A stretch of DNA of 61,945 nt, from assembly GCA_900101355.1 (NCBI GenBank), contig FMUV01000012.1:1-61945 (forward strand). Reading direction: 5' to 3'. The stretch is from Ruminococcus sp. YE282. Its GTDB lineage: Bacteria; Bacillota; Clostridia; Oscillospirales; Acutalibacteraceae. Under the pieces are notes generated by a model. The model was not told the DNA's origin and made no database searches. It was given only the letters and a program-made list of their open reading frames with translations. Positions 35,202 to 44,113 of the stretch are shown here, one piece after another; the first letter of the stretch is position 1; every line of letters begins with the position of its first letter. The position numbers and the translations under genes are program-made.

Positions 35202-36152
35202 ATGATTTCAACCGTAATAGACCAGTCGCTCGGACTCGAGTTTCCGATATTTCAGGGCGGTATGGCTTGGGTAGCAGACGCTTCTCTTGCCGCAGGCGTT
35301 TCAAACGCAGGCGGACTCGGAATTATTGCCGCAATGAATTCAAACGGTGAACAGCTCCGTGAGGAAATTCAAAAGTGCAAGAAAATGACCGACAAAATCT
35401 TCGGCGTTAATATTATGCTTATGAGCCCGTTTGCCGACGAGGTTGCAGACGTTGTTATCGAAGAAGGAATCAAGGTCGTAACCACAGGCGCAGGCAATCC
35501 CGGCAAATATATGCCAAAGTGGAAAGAAGCGGGAATCAAGGTAATTCCCGTTGTTCCAAGCGTTGCGCTTGCACGCAAAATGGAAAAAGACGGAGCTTTT
35601 GCGGTAATTGCTGAGGGCGGCGAATCAGGCGGTCACGTTGGCGAAATCACCACAATGGCGCTTGTTCCCCAGGTTGTTGACGCAGTTTCCATCCCCGTTA
35701 TTGCGGCAGGCGGAATTGCCGACGGCAGACAAATTGCGGCAGCATTTATGCTCGGCGCAGTGGGTGTTCAGGTGGGAACAAGATTTTTGGTTGCAGAGGA
35801 ATGTACAATTTCCCAGGAATATAAAAACAAGGTTTTGAAAGCAAGAGACATTGACACGGTTGTAACAGGCAAAAGACTCGGCCATCCCGTGCGTTCTCTT
35901 AAAAATACATTTACAAGAGAATATGCAAAGGCAGAATACGACAAATCAAGCGTTTCCGACGAAGAGCTTGAAAAAATGGGTGCAGGCGTTCTCAGAATGG
36001 CTGCACGAGGCGGCGACGTGTCCCACGGTTGTGTGCTTGCGGGACAGGTTGCAGGTATGATAAAAAAAGAACAGCCCGCACGTGAAATCATCGAGGAAAT
36101 GTTCACTCAGGCTGAAGAAGTATTGAACGGAGCGACAAAATGGGTAAAATAG
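35202..36152 (+). CDS. fabK: Enoyl-ACP reductase II FabK
   Basis: 316 aa from 35202, behind AAAGGAG. FMN-dependent enoyl-ACP reductase of the nitronate-monooxygenase fold: PIFQGGMAWVAD, GGLGIIAAMN, FGVNIMLMSP, AEGGESGGHVG, PVIAAGGIADGRQIAAA and VGTRFLVAEE. It performs the last step of the elongation cycle; its use in place of FabI would confer triclosan resistance. First gene of a nine-gene operon; its end overlaps fabD by 13 bp. No FabT repressor, fabH or acpP in the window. Confidence 0.94.
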   Translation: MISTVIDQSLGLEFPIFQGGMAWVADASLAAGVSNAGGLGIIAAMNSNGEQLREEIQKCKKMTDKIFGVNIMLMSPFADEVADVVIEEGIKVVTTGAGNPGKYMPKWKEAGIKVIPVVPSVALARKMEKDGAFAVIAEGGESGGHVGEITTMALVPQVVDAVSIPVIAAGGIADGRQIAAAFMLGAVGVQVGTRFLVAEECTISQEYKNKVLKARDIDTVVTGKRLGHPVRSLKNTFTREYAKAEYDKSSVSDEELEKMGAGVLRMAARGGDVSHGCVLAGQVAGMIKKEQPAREIIEEMFTQAEEVLNGATKWVK

Positions 36153-37042
36153 CATTCGTTTTTTCGGGACAGGGAGCCCAGTACAGCGGAATGGGCAAGG
36201 AACTTTACAACAGTTCACAAAGCGCAAAGTCCGTTTACGATATGGCAGACTCTATCCGAAAAGGCACCTCAATTCAATGCTTTGAGGACACGGCGGAAGA
36301 ACTTTGCCAAACGGTAAACACCCAACCCTGCGTTTTTACCGTCGATTTGGCTGCCGCACGGGCTCTTGTTGAAAAGGGCATAAAACCCGACTGCGTTGCA
36401 GGTTTTTCACTCGGCGAGATTGCCGCAATTGCTTTTTGCGGTATGCTGTCGGACGAAGAGGCGTTTAAGCTTGTGTGCAAACGCGGCGAGCTTATGGACA
36501 AAGCGGCAAACGCAAATCCCGGTGCAATGGTTGCGGTGCTTAAGCTTCCTGCCGAAACGGTTGAGGAGATATGCAAAAAATTTGACAAAACATATCCTGT
36601 AAACTACAACTCAGCCGCTCAAACCGTTGTTGCAACAACGGACGAAGCCGCAGATAAGCTCTGTGAGGCTATTAAAGAAGCGGGCGGAACGGCAAAAAAG
36701 CTTGCCGTAAGCGGAGCGTTTCACTCGCCGTTTATGGCTGACGCCGCAAACGGTCTTGCCGAATACCTGAAAAACGTTGAATTTTCAGAACCCGAAATTC
36801 CGATTTACTCAAATTATACAGCTCAGCCCTATGAAGGCGATTACAAAGCACTGGTTAAGGCTCAGGTTGAGAATCCAGTGCGCTGGCAAAAAATCGTTGA
36901 AAATATGGTTGAAAGCGGCGTTGACACGTTCATTGAGGTCGGAGTCGGCAAAACTCTGATGAATCTGATAAAAAGAATTAATCCCGACGTTAAGAAGTTC
37001 AAGTTTGAAGTTCCGTCGGATTTTGACAAAATATCAATTTAA
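36140..37042 (+). CDS. fabD: Malonyl-CoA:ACP transacylase FabD
   Basis: 300 aa. FSGQGAQYSGMGKELY at the N-terminus, active-site serine in GFSLGEIAAI, His in GAFHSPFM and Gln/Asn landmarks at the end. It loads malonyl units onto ACP. Translationally coupled to fabK. A repeat-filled gap of about 115 bp follows before fabG. Confidence 0.95.
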   Translation: MGKIAFVFSGQGAQYSGMGKELYNSSQSAKSVYDMADSIRKGTSIQCFEDTAEELCQTVNTQPCVFTVDLAAARALVEKGIKPDCVAGFSLGEIAAIAFCGMLSDEEAFKLVCKRGELMDKAANANPGAMVAVLKLPAETVEEICKKFDKTYPVNYNSAAQTVVATTDEAADKLCEAIKEAGGTAKKLAVSGAFHSPFMADAANGLAEYLKNVEFSEPEIPIYSNYTAQPYEGDYKALVKAQVENPVRWQKIVENMVESGVDTFIEVGVGKTLMNLIKRINPDVKKFKFEVPSDFDKISI

Positions 37043-37145
37043 CACAGGAGCAGGAGCTGACGCTCCTTTGTCCCCTGCTTTAATACACTTGATTGCGGCA
37101 ATGCGCCGCAGATTTTCGCAGCGTTTGATAATGCTGAAAAACATA
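37043..37145 (-). repeat. Dispersed intergenic repeat, fragment inside the fab operon
   Basis: On the minus strand AAGGAGCGTCAGCTCCTG matches the GGGAGCGTTAGCTCCT block of copy B (6745 region). The rest is diverged. It lies between fabD and fabG within the operon. Confidence 0.4.
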
Positions 37146-37158
37146 TCCGGAGGAAAAT

Positions 37159-37902
37159 ATGAAATTTGAAAATAAAACAGCCGTAATCACAGGCGGTTCA
37201 AGAGGCATAGGACTTGCAATTGCAACAAGACTTGCAAAAGAGGGCGCAAACATCGCAATACTTTATGTCGGCGACGAGAGCGAAGGCGAAAACGCAAAGA
37301 AAGAGCTTTTGCAGTACGGCACAAAGGTTGAACAGTATTTTTGCGACGTGTCCGACTTTGAAGCCTCAAAACAGGTTGTAGACAAGATTATCGAGGACTT
37401 CGGCGGAATTGAAATTCTTGTAAACAATGCGGGAATCACCCGTGACAAGCTTGTGCTTAATATGGATGAAAAGGATTTTGATGCAGTTATCAACGTAAAC
37501 CTCAAGGGTACGTTTAATATGATAAAGCACACATACAAACACTTTATGAAGAAACGCTACGGAAGAATTGTAAGCACCTCGTCAATTGTAGGAATTATCG
37601 GCAACAAGGGTCAGGCTAACTATGCCGCTTCAAAGGCAGGCATAATCGGACTTACCAAGTCTGTTGCAAGAGAACTTGCAGGCAGAGGCGTTACGGTAAA
37701 CGCCGTTGCTCCGGGATATATCGGAACAGATATGACAAACGCCCTTTCGGACAAGGTAAAAACCGAAATGCAGGCTCAGATTCCGGCAAAACGAATCGGC
37801 GACCCCGAAGATGTTGCAAAGGTAGTGGAATTTCTCTGCTCCGACGAAGCGGCATACGTTACGGGCGAAGTTATCAGAGTTGACGGCGGACTTGCAATTT
37901 AA
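37159..37902 (+). CDS. fabG: 3-oxoacyl-ACP reductase FabG
   Basis: 247 aa short-chain dehydrogenase. NADPH loop ITGGSRGIGLAIA, NNAGITRD, catalytic S in VSTSSIVG and YxxxK in YAASKAG. Second step of the elongation cycle. Shine-Dalgarno GGAGG 8 nt upstream. It is 12 bp from fabF. Confidence 0.95.
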   Translation: MKFENKTAVITGGSRGIGLAIATRLAKEGANIAILYVGDESEGENAKKELLQYGTKVEQYFCDVSDFEASKQVVDKIIEDFGGIEILVNNAGITRDKLVLNMDEKDFDAVINVNLKGTFNMIKHTYKHFMKKRYGRIVSTSSIVGIIGNKGQANYAASKAGIIGLTKSVARELAGRGVTVNAVAPGYIGTDMTNALSDKVKTEMQAQIPAKRIGDPEDVAKVVEFLCSDEAAYVTGEVIRVDGGLAI

Positions 37903-37914
37903 GCGGAGGTATAT

Positions 37915-39144
37915 ATGAGCAGACGAGTAGTTGTAACAGGCGTGGGCGCAGTAAGCCCCGTAGGAAACGACGCTGAGACAACATGGAAAAACCTTGTTGA
38001 CGGCGTTTGCGGAATTGAAGAAATCAGCGCTTTTGACACAAGCGATTTAAAGGTGCACATTGCAGGCACCGTAAAGAATTTTGACCCTACCGAATACATT
38101 GAAAAACGAGATGTAAAAAAGACAGATTTATATTGCCAGTATGCAATTGCCGCGGCTCAGCAGGCAGTTGACGACAGCAAAATTTTGGGAACCGTTGACG
38201 AAAATCGCCTCGGCGTATATATCGGCGCAGGTATCGGAGGACTCAACACCTTTGTTGAGAACACCGTTGCGCTTCACGAAAACGGCCCGAGAAAGGTTTC
38301 CCCTTTCTTTATCCCAAAGATGATAGGAAATATAGCAACCGGCAACGTTGCAATCAGATTTAACGCAAAGGGCGTTTCGCTTTCCGTTATGAGTGCGTGT
38401 GCAACCGGAACCAACTCAATCGGCGAGGCTTTTCACGCAATCAAAGCCGGCTATGCAGACGCAATAATTGCAGGCGGCGCAGAGGCAGTAGTTGCCCCTC
38501 TGACCATTGCCGGTTTTCAAAATATGAAGGCACTTTCGACAAACCCCGACCCCAAAAAGGCTTCCCGCCCGTTTGACAAAAACCGTGACGGCTTTGTAAT
38601 GGGTGAAGGCGCAGGCATACTTGTTCTTGAAGAATACGAGCACGCAAAAGCAAGGGGCGCAAAGATTTATGCGGAATTTGCAGGCTACGGAAACACCTGT
38701 GACGCACACCACGTTACGGCTCCCGACCCTGAGGGCGCAGGTCTTGCAAGGGCAATCGAAATTGCATTTGACGAGGCAAAAATTTCTGACGACGCACAGG
38801 TTTATATAAACGCACACGGCACAAGCACCCACCTTAACGACCTTACCGAAACGCTTGCGATAAAAAAAGCTCTCGGAAGCAAGGCGTATGACGCAAGCAT
38901 CAGCTCCACAAAGTCGATGACAGGTCATATGCTCGGCGCAACGGGCGCAATTGAGGCGATTGCCGCCGTTCTTGCAATAAGAGACGGAATTATTCCGCCC
39001 ACAATAAATCTTGACGAACCTGACGAGGAACTTGACCTCGACTATACTCCTAATAAAGCCAAAAAGCGCAATGTTGACGTTGCCGCCTCAACCAACCTCG
39101 GATTTGGCGGACACGACGCCTGCGTTGTGTTTAAAAAAATATAA
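37915..39144 (+). CDS. fabF: 3-oxoacyl-ACP synthase II FabF
   Basis: 409 aa condensing enzyme. The catalytic triad is visible: Cys in VMSACATGTNSIGEA, His in NAHGTSTHLND and His in MTGHMLGATGA. It elongates acyl-ACP with malonyl-ACP. GCGGAGG lies 6 to 7 nt before the ATG. Confidence 0.95.
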   Translation: MSRRVVVTGVGAVSPVGNDAETTWKNLVDGVCGIEEISAFDTSDLKVHIAGTVKNFDPTEYIEKRDVKKTDLYCQYAIAAAQQAVDDSKILGTVDENRLGVYIGAGIGGLNTFVENTVALHENGPRKVSPFFIPKMIGNIATGNVAIRFNAKGVSLSVMSACATGTNSIGEAFHAIKAGYADAIIAGGAEAVVAPLTIAGFQNMKALSTNPDPKKASRPFDKNRDGFVMGEGAGILVLEEYEHAKARGAKIYAEFAGYGNTCDAHHVTAPDPEGAGLARAIEIAFDEAKISDDAQVYINAHGTSTHLNDLTETLAIKKALGSKAYDASISSTKSMTGHMLGATGAIEAIAAVLAIRDGIIPPTINLDEPDEELDLDYTPNKAKKRNVDVAASTNLGFGGHDACVVFKKI

Positions 39145-39159
39145 CGAAAGGATTTTACT

Positions 39160-39624
39160 ATGTTTGATGTGAACTATGAAGAAGTAAAAAAACTTATTTC
39201 AATTCTTGAAGAATCAGACCTTTCCGTTCTTGAACTTCAAACTTCAGACGGTCAAAAGATTCATCTTGAAAAATCCGCACAGGCGGAGGCTGTTGCCGCA
39301 CCGACAGTACAGGCAACGGTTCAGGCACCTGCACAGGCTCCGGTTCAGGCATCCGTACAGGCTTCTGTACAGGCTCCTCCTAAGGAAGCAGGCAAGGCAA
39401 TAAAGGCACCGATTGTCGGTGTATTCTATGCGGCAGCATCTCCGGGCAGCGCCCCATATGCTCCGATAGGCAAAAAGGTTAAAAAGGGAGAGACCGTTTG
39501 CATTATCGAGGCTATGAAGTGTATGAACGAGATTCAGGCTGAAGAAGACGGAGAAATTGTTGAAGTTCTCGCAAATGACGGCGACCTTGTTGAATACGGT
39601 CAGCCTCTTTTCAAGATTAAATAA
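39160..39624 (+). CDS. accB: Biotin carboxyl carrier protein AccB
   Basis: 154 aa. The C-terminal biotinyl domain carries EAMKCMNEI (biotin on the Lys). An Ala/Pro/Gln/Val-rich flexible linker at residues 47-82 consists of near-perfect QAPVQAS units encoded by short tandem DNA repeats. It carries CO2 between AccC and AccDA. Confidence 0.95.
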   Translation: MFDVNYEEVKKLISILEESDLSVLELQTSDGQKIHLEKSAQAEAVAAPTVQATVQAPAQAPVQASVQASVQAPPKEAGKAIKAPIVGVFYAAASPGSAPYAPIGKKVKKGETVCIIEAMKCMNEIQAEEDGEIVEVLANDGDLVEYGQPLFKIK

Positions 39625-39635
39625 CGGAGATAATT

Positions 39636-40055
39636 ATGAATCAGGAAGAAATCAAAGGAATATTACCACATCGCGACAATATGCTATTGGTTGAAGAAGC
39701 AGAAAAGATTGACGAAAATTCTGCAAAAGGCAGATATACTATCAAGGGAGACGAATTCTTTTTGCAGGGACATTTTCCGGGCAACCCTGTTGTTCCGGGC
39801 GTTATTCTCTGTGAAATGATGGGACAGGCAAGCTGTGTTTTGCTTGCAGATAAAGTTAAAAACTGCACTCCGTACTTTACAAAGATGGACAAGGTTAAAT
39901 TTAAAAGCCCCGTAAAACCCGGAGACACTCTTGAAAGCGTTTGCACGCTCACAAGAAACCGCGGTGCGTTCTATTTTATTGACGCAAGGGGCTATGTTGA
40001 CGGAAAGCTGTGCGTAAGCGCAGAGCTTTCGTTTGCTTTAGTTGAAAACAAATAG
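39636..40055 (+). CDS. fabZ: 3-hydroxyacyl-ACP dehydratase FabZ
   Basis: 139 aa hot-dog fold. Catalytic His in LPHRDNMLLV and Glu in the GHFPGNPVVPGVILCEMMGQ helix. Placed between accB and accC, as in many Firmicutes fab operons. Confidence 0.95.
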   Translation: MNQEEIKGILPHRDNMLLVEEAEKIDENSAKGRYTIKGDEFFLQGHFPGNPVVPGVILCEMMGQASCVLLADKVKNCTPYFTKMDKVKFKSPVKPGDTLESVCTLTRNRGAFYFIDARGYVDGKLCVSAELSFALVENK

Positions 40056-40228
40056 TAAATTAATCTCTTTGAGTTTATCATTCGGCTTTTGCCGAATACA
40101 TAAATCCGAATTAAATATATAAGGGTGGAACGATATCCATATCTTTTAGCCGTAGGCTATTTATTGGATGAAAATACCTTTGATTATTGTTGAATATCAT
40201 TATAAGGTTTATTTTTGGATGTGAAAAA

Positions 40229-41581
40229 ATGTTTTCTAAAATTTTAATTGCAAATCGCGGCGAAATAGCGGTAAGAATAATTCGTGCGTGCCGTGAAATG
40301 GGCATTAGCACGGTTGCAATATATTCCGAAGCCGACAAAAACGCAATGCACGTTCAGCTTGCTGACGAAAGCTATTGCGTTGGCGGAAACAGAGTTTCTG
40401 AAAGCTACCTTAACGTTCCCGCAATACTTACCGTTGCGATTGAAAGCGGCGCCCAGGCGATTCACCCGGGTTACGGACTGCTGTCGGAGAACGCAAAGTT
40501 TGTGTCTCTCTGCGAGCAGTGCAACATAAAGTTTATAGGTCCGGACTCCGAGATGATTAAACGCCTCGGCGACAAGGACATAGCACGTAAAACAATGCGC
40601 AAAGCCGGAGTTCCCGTAACCCCTGGATGCGACGTTGTGGAAGATGTTGAGCAGGCAAAAAAAGAAGCCGAAAGAATAGGCTTTCCCCTGCTTATCAAGG
40701 CTCGTTCGGGCGGCGGCGGAAAAGGAATCCGCAGGGTTGATTTTATTGAGCAGTTTGAGGACGCTTTTTTGTCTGCCTCATCAGAAGCAAAGTCTGCTTT
40801 TGGCGACGGAGCCTGCTACCTTGAAAAGTTCATTCACCCCGTAAAGCATATTGAAATGCAGCTTCTCTGCGACCAGTATGACAACATCATCTGCCTTGGT
40901 GAGCGTGAATGTTCGGTTCAGCGCAAAAACCAAAAGATGATTGAAGAAAGCCCAAGCCCCGCGCTTGACGACAAAACCCGCAAAAATATGATGGTTGCCG
41001 CAATCAAGGCTGCAAAAGCCGTAAACTATGTTAATGCGGGAACCGTTGAGTTTTTGCTTGACCGTGACAACAACTTCTATTTTATGGAAATGAACACCAG
41101 ACTTCAGGTTGAACACGGCGTTACCGAGATGGTAACGGGACTTGACATTGTTCAATGGCAAATCCGCATTGCCGCAGGCGCAAAACTTACAAGAACACAA
41201 GACAGTATTTTTACGCACGGCAACGTTATTGAATGCAGAATCAACGCCGAAAATCCGCTAAAGGGCTTTAGACCGAGCTGCGGCAGAATCAGAAGACTAC
41301 ACATTCCGGGCGGTTCTTTTGTGCGTTTTGATACGGCGATTTATCAGGATTATTTTATTCCGCCGTACTACGACTCAATGATTGGCAAGCTTATTGTTCA
41401 GGCGAGAAGCCGTGCCGAGGCTATCAGAAAGATGAAAATGGCGCTTTCCGAGCTTATTATTGAGGGTGTTGACATAAACCGTGATATTTTGGCTGAGATT
41501 TTGTCGGACGAACAATTTGTCAGCGGCGAATACACAACGGATTTTATGGCTGAATTTGAAGAAAAACACAATATTCAATAA
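40229..41581 (+). CDS. accC: Acetyl-CoA carboxylase, biotin carboxylase subunit AccC
   Basis: 450 aa from 40229; the ribosome site (GGATGTG) is weak compared with its neighbours, and a 170-bp gap precedes it with a small TTTT-loop hairpin (40080-40097). ATP-grasp signatures: FSKILIANRGEIAVRII, IHPGYGLLSENA, KARSGGGGKGIRRV, FLEMNTRLQVEHGVTE-type segment and the C-terminal domain. It carboxylates biotin on AccB using ATP and bicarbonate. Confidence 0.95.
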   Translation: MFSKILIANRGEIAVRIIRACREMGISTVAIYSEADKNAMHVQLADESYCVGGNRVSESYLNVPAILTVAIESGAQAIHPGYGLLSENAKFVSLCEQCNIKFIGPDSEMIKRLGDKDIARKTMRKAGVPVTPGCDVVEDVEQAKKEAERIGFPLLIKARSGGGGKGIRRVDFIEQFEDAFLSASSEAKSAFGDGACYLEKFIHPVKHIEMQLLCDQYDNIICLGERECSVQRKNQKMIEESPSPALDDKTRKNMMVAAIKAAKAVNYVNAGTVEFLLDRDNNFYFMEMNTRLQVEHGVTEMVTGLDIVQWQIRIAAGAKLTRTQDSIFTHGNVIECRINAENPLKGFRPSCGRIRRLHIPGGSFVRFDTAIYQDYFIPPYYDSMIGKLIVQARSRAEAIRKMKMALSELIIEGVDINRDILAEILSDEQFVSGEYTTDFMAEFEEKHNIQ

Positions 41582-41611
41582 CGATATACAGATACAAGGA
41601 AGATAGCAGTT

Positions 41612-42475
41612 ATGGATTTTTTTTCTTTTGTAAAACCCAAAAACGAGCTTGAATCACAACCGAACGAACAGCAAAACGTACCGTTTGTTCCCGAAGAAAT
41701 GTGGATCAAGTGTCCAAAGTGCAACTCAATGCTGCTCACAACGGATATGGAAGAAAACTGCCATATTTGTCCTATGTGCGGTCACCACTTCAGAATCAAC
41801 GCAAGGCAAAGAATACAAATCCTTGCAGACGAAAACAGTTTTGTCGAACACGATGGCGATATGCAGTCTCAGAATATTTTAAACTTTCCGGGCTATGAAA
41901 AAAAGCTTGAAAAAGCAAGAAAAAGCGGCTCAAAAGAATCGGTTATGTGCGGCGAATGTACAATCAACGGCATTAAAACCGTACTTTGTGTAATGGACCC
42001 CGATTTTATGATAGGAAGTATGGGAACGGTTACAGGCGAAAAAATCACCCGTGCGTTTGAATATGCCACAGAAAACCGACTGCCGATAATAGTGTTCACG
42101 GTTTCGGGCGGCGCAAGAATGCAGGAGGGAATTTTGTCACTTATGCAGATGGCAAAAACCTCGGGTGCGGTAAAAAGGCACAGCGAAGCAGGACTTTTGT
42201 ACATCACGGTTTTGACCGACCCGACAACAGGCGGAGTTACGGCTTCGTTTGCGATGGAGGGCGATATCATACTTGCAGAGCCTGACACTCTTGTTGCATT
42301 TGCGGGTCCGAGAGTAATTGAGCAGACTATGCGCCAAAAACTTCCAAAGGATTTTCAGACCTCTGAATTTGTTATGCAAAAGGGCTTTGTTGACGCGGTT
42401 GTAAGCCGTGACGGCTTAAAGGCAACGCTTGCAAAGCTGCTTAAAATGCACGGATATGGGGAGGCAGAAAAATGA
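41612..42475 (+). CDS. accD: Acetyl-CoA carboxylase carboxyltransferase beta AccD
   Basis: 287 aa. N-terminal zinc ribbon WIKCPKCNSML...CHICPMCGHHF, then the crotonase-like core FTVSGGARMQEGILSLMQMA and DPTTGGVTASFAMEGDI. It forms the carboxyltransferase with AccA. It overlaps accA by 4 bp. Confidence 0.95.
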   Translation: MDFFSFVKPKNELESQPNEQQNVPFVPEEMWIKCPKCNSMLLTTDMEENCHICPMCGHHFRINARQRIQILADENSFVEHDGDMQSQNILNFPGYEKKLEKARKSGSKESVMCGECTINGIKTVLCVMDPDFMIGSMGTVTGEKITRAFEYATENRLPIIVFTVSGGARMQEGILSLMQMAKTSGAVKRHSEAGLLYITVLTDPTTGGVTASFAMEGDIILAEPDTLVAFAGPRVIEQTMRQKLPKDFQTSEFVMQKGFVDAVVSRDGLKATLAKLLKMHGYGEAEK

Positions 42476-43260
42476 CGGCATATGAAAAGGTTACAGCGGC
42501 AAGAGACTCCAAAAAGCTGACTGCCGTTGACTATATAAAATATATGTTTGGAGACAGCTTTTTTGAGCTTCACGGCGACCGCAGATTTTCTGACGACAAA
42601 GCGGTTGTTGCGGGACTGGCTATGCTTTACGATATGCCTGTTACGGTTATCGGCATTGAAAAGGGACGCAACACCAGAGAGCGTATGGAGCGCAACTTCG
42701 GACAGGCTCACCCAGAAGGTTACCGCAAGGCTTTGAGGCTGATGAAACAAGCCGAAAAGTTTAACCGACCTGTGCTTTGCCTTGTTGACACAAGCGGAGC
42801 ATACCCCGGAATCGGTGCGGAAGAGCGAGGTCAGGGACAGGCAATTGCCGAAAACATTATGGAAATGATGTCCCTTAAAACCCCTGTTCTCTCTATTATT
42901 ATCGGCGAGGGCGGCAGCGGCGGTGCGCTTGCGCTTGCTGTTGCGGACGAAGTATGGATGCTTGAAAACTCGGTTTATTCGGTAATATCCCCCGAGGGCT
43001 GTGCTTCGATTTTGTGGAAAGACAGCTCAAAGGCACCCGAAGCGGCTGAAGCTCTCAAGATGACAGCGCAGGATTTGTTCAACCTTGGCGTAATTGAGCG
43101 TATTATTCGCCAGCCAAAGGAATATGATAAGGCTATATTTGAAAGCTTAAAAAAGCTTGTCAACCGTACCTTTGAAAAAAATCTTGCTTTGCCAAAAGAC
43201 GAACTGATTGAAAACAGATATAATCGTTTTCGCAAGATGGGCAAAATTGAGAATAACTAA
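42472..43260 (+). CDS. accA: Acetyl-CoA carboxylase carboxyltransferase alpha AccA
   Basis: 262 aa. FFELHGDRRFSDDKA, MERNFGQAHPEGYRKALRLM, VDTSGAYPGIGAEERGQ and GEGGSGGALALAV are diagnostic. Last gene of the operon, followed 4 nt later by a strong terminator. Confidence 0.95.
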   Translation: MTAYEKVTAARDSKKLTAVDYIKYMFGDSFFELHGDRRFSDDKAVVAGLAMLYDMPVTVIGIEKGRNTRERMERNFGQAHPEGYRKALRLMKQAEKFNRPVLCLVDTSGAYPGIGAEERGQGQAIAENIMEMMSLKTPVLSIIIGEGGSGGALALAVADEVWMLENSVYSVISPEGCASILWKDSSKAPEAAEALKMTAQDLFNLGVIERIIRQPKEYDKAIFESLKKLVNRTFEKNLALPKDELIENRYNRFRKMGKIENN

Positions 43261-43264
43261 AATA

Positions 43265-43297
43265 CGGAGCTGTGATTTTCACAGCTCCGATTTTTAT
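43265..43297 (+). terminator. Terminator of the fab-acc operon
   Basis: An 11-bp perfect stem CGGAGCTGTGA / TCACAGCTCCG and ATTTTT. Confidence 0.92.
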
Positions 43298-43318
43298 CTT
43301 CAGATATAATCAAAAAGG

Positions 43319-43450
43319 CCACTAGTAAACTAGTGGTTTGCACAGCCCCTAAAAAGGGCATTACGGACTTAACCCCTAAAAGGGGATTTGAAAGTTTGAC
43401 AACGCATTACCATTACAGGCAGCCGCTCACGTGCGGCTGTTTATTTTTAC
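43319..43450 (+). other. Cluster of four short hairpins, possible IS200/IS605-type end
   Basis: Within 130 bp: CCACTAGT/ACTAGTGG (43319-43336), GCCC/GGGC (43345-43359), CCCC/GGGG (43373-43385) and CAGCCGC/GCGGCTG (43420-43439) followed by TTATTTTT, the last being terminator-like. Hairpin-rich ends with small A-rich loops are typical of IS200/IS605 elements or their RNAs, but no transposase is present, so this would be a remnant. The call is tentative. Confidence 0.3.
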
Positions 43451-43637
43451 CTACTTATTCTTGCTACCTGTATCTACATAATATCCTCTACACCAAAAAC
43501 TTCTTGAAACATATTTATACTTTAAGTTTGCGTGTCTATCAAATATCATTAAACTACTTTGCCCTTGGCGGCAATAAACATAACTATACCTATGGTATAG
43601 AAAGGTATAGAAATGTAATCTCTATTTAAAAACCATA

Positions 43638-43872
43638 AGAGTGCCACGAACAGGCAAGGATTTTTTAACAGATTATCCTCGTTCCTGCGTGACACTCTAT
43701 ATGTATCCGCTGCTTCTGATGAGCAGCGTTGCGGTCATATTAGACCAACACATAAAAATCCCTCCAAACCTTAAACGGGCTTAGAGGGCTGCACTATTTT
43801 TGTTTGGGCGTGACAGAGCAGCCCACCAAAGCACCGTTTTTTTATTTGGTGGGCTGTGCTGCCAAATATAAA
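43638..43872. other. Noncoding hairpin-rich stretch of a presumed mobile-element remnant
   Basis: A 60-bp imperfect inverted repeat (AGAGTG at 43638 with CACTCT at 43693) is followed by a second strong one (AGCAGCCCACCAAA near 43817 with TTGGTGGGCTGTGCT near 43846-43860). The T-rich loop and flanks would terminate on either strand. No gene of believable composition is seen between 43300 and 43915. Confidence 0.4.
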
Positions 43873-43878
43873 TTGATA

Positions 43879-43926
43879 ACAAAAGAGCCGACGAGCTGTG
43901 AGGTATCTCACAAGTTCATCGGCTCT
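43879..43926 (-). terminator. Terminator overlapping the end of the KTR gene
   Basis: AGAGCCGATGAACTTGTGAG and its near-perfect complement (43884-43926), then TTTTG on the minus strand. The left arm includes the last codons of the KTR gene. Confidence 0.8.
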
Positions 43927-44113
43927 GCGTCTTAGCGTCTGGCACTTCTGCTTTTGTGATATTCAGTTGCTTTGCATTTATCAATGTCTGCTTATGGCAC
44001 TTGGGACAGAACAAAGGAAAATTCTTTAACTCTGTATCTTCCCGTATCTGCACCCTTGTTTTATTACCGCAGACGGGGCATAGTATCCACTCTGCTTTAT
44101 TGTTTATATCCAT
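43916..44113 (-). CDS. Cysteine-rich KTR domain protein
   Basis: 65 aa from 44113, with GAGG 8 nt before the ATG; the longer frame is antisense to the upstream gene. WILCPVCGNKTRVQIREDTELKNFPLFCPKCHKQTLI holds two CxxC pairs and the KTR triplet. Such zinc-ribbon proteins are common cargo of conjugative elements in Firmicutes. It overlaps the stop of the DUF6544 gene by 17 bp, so it is in that operon. Function unknown. Confidence 0.75.
   Translation of the reverse strand: MDINNKAEWILCPVCGNKTRVQIREDTELKNFPLFCPKCHKQTLINAKQLNITKAEVPDAKTQSR

Noticed and set aside
39290..39400. Short tandem repeats in accB as a mobile or phase-variable element
   Set aside because: They keep frame and encode the usual flexible Ala/Pro linker of BCCP.
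43333..43629. 98-codon frame in the hairpin cluster after accA
   Set aside because: It reads through four hairpins, lacks a ribosome site and shows no believable protein pattern.
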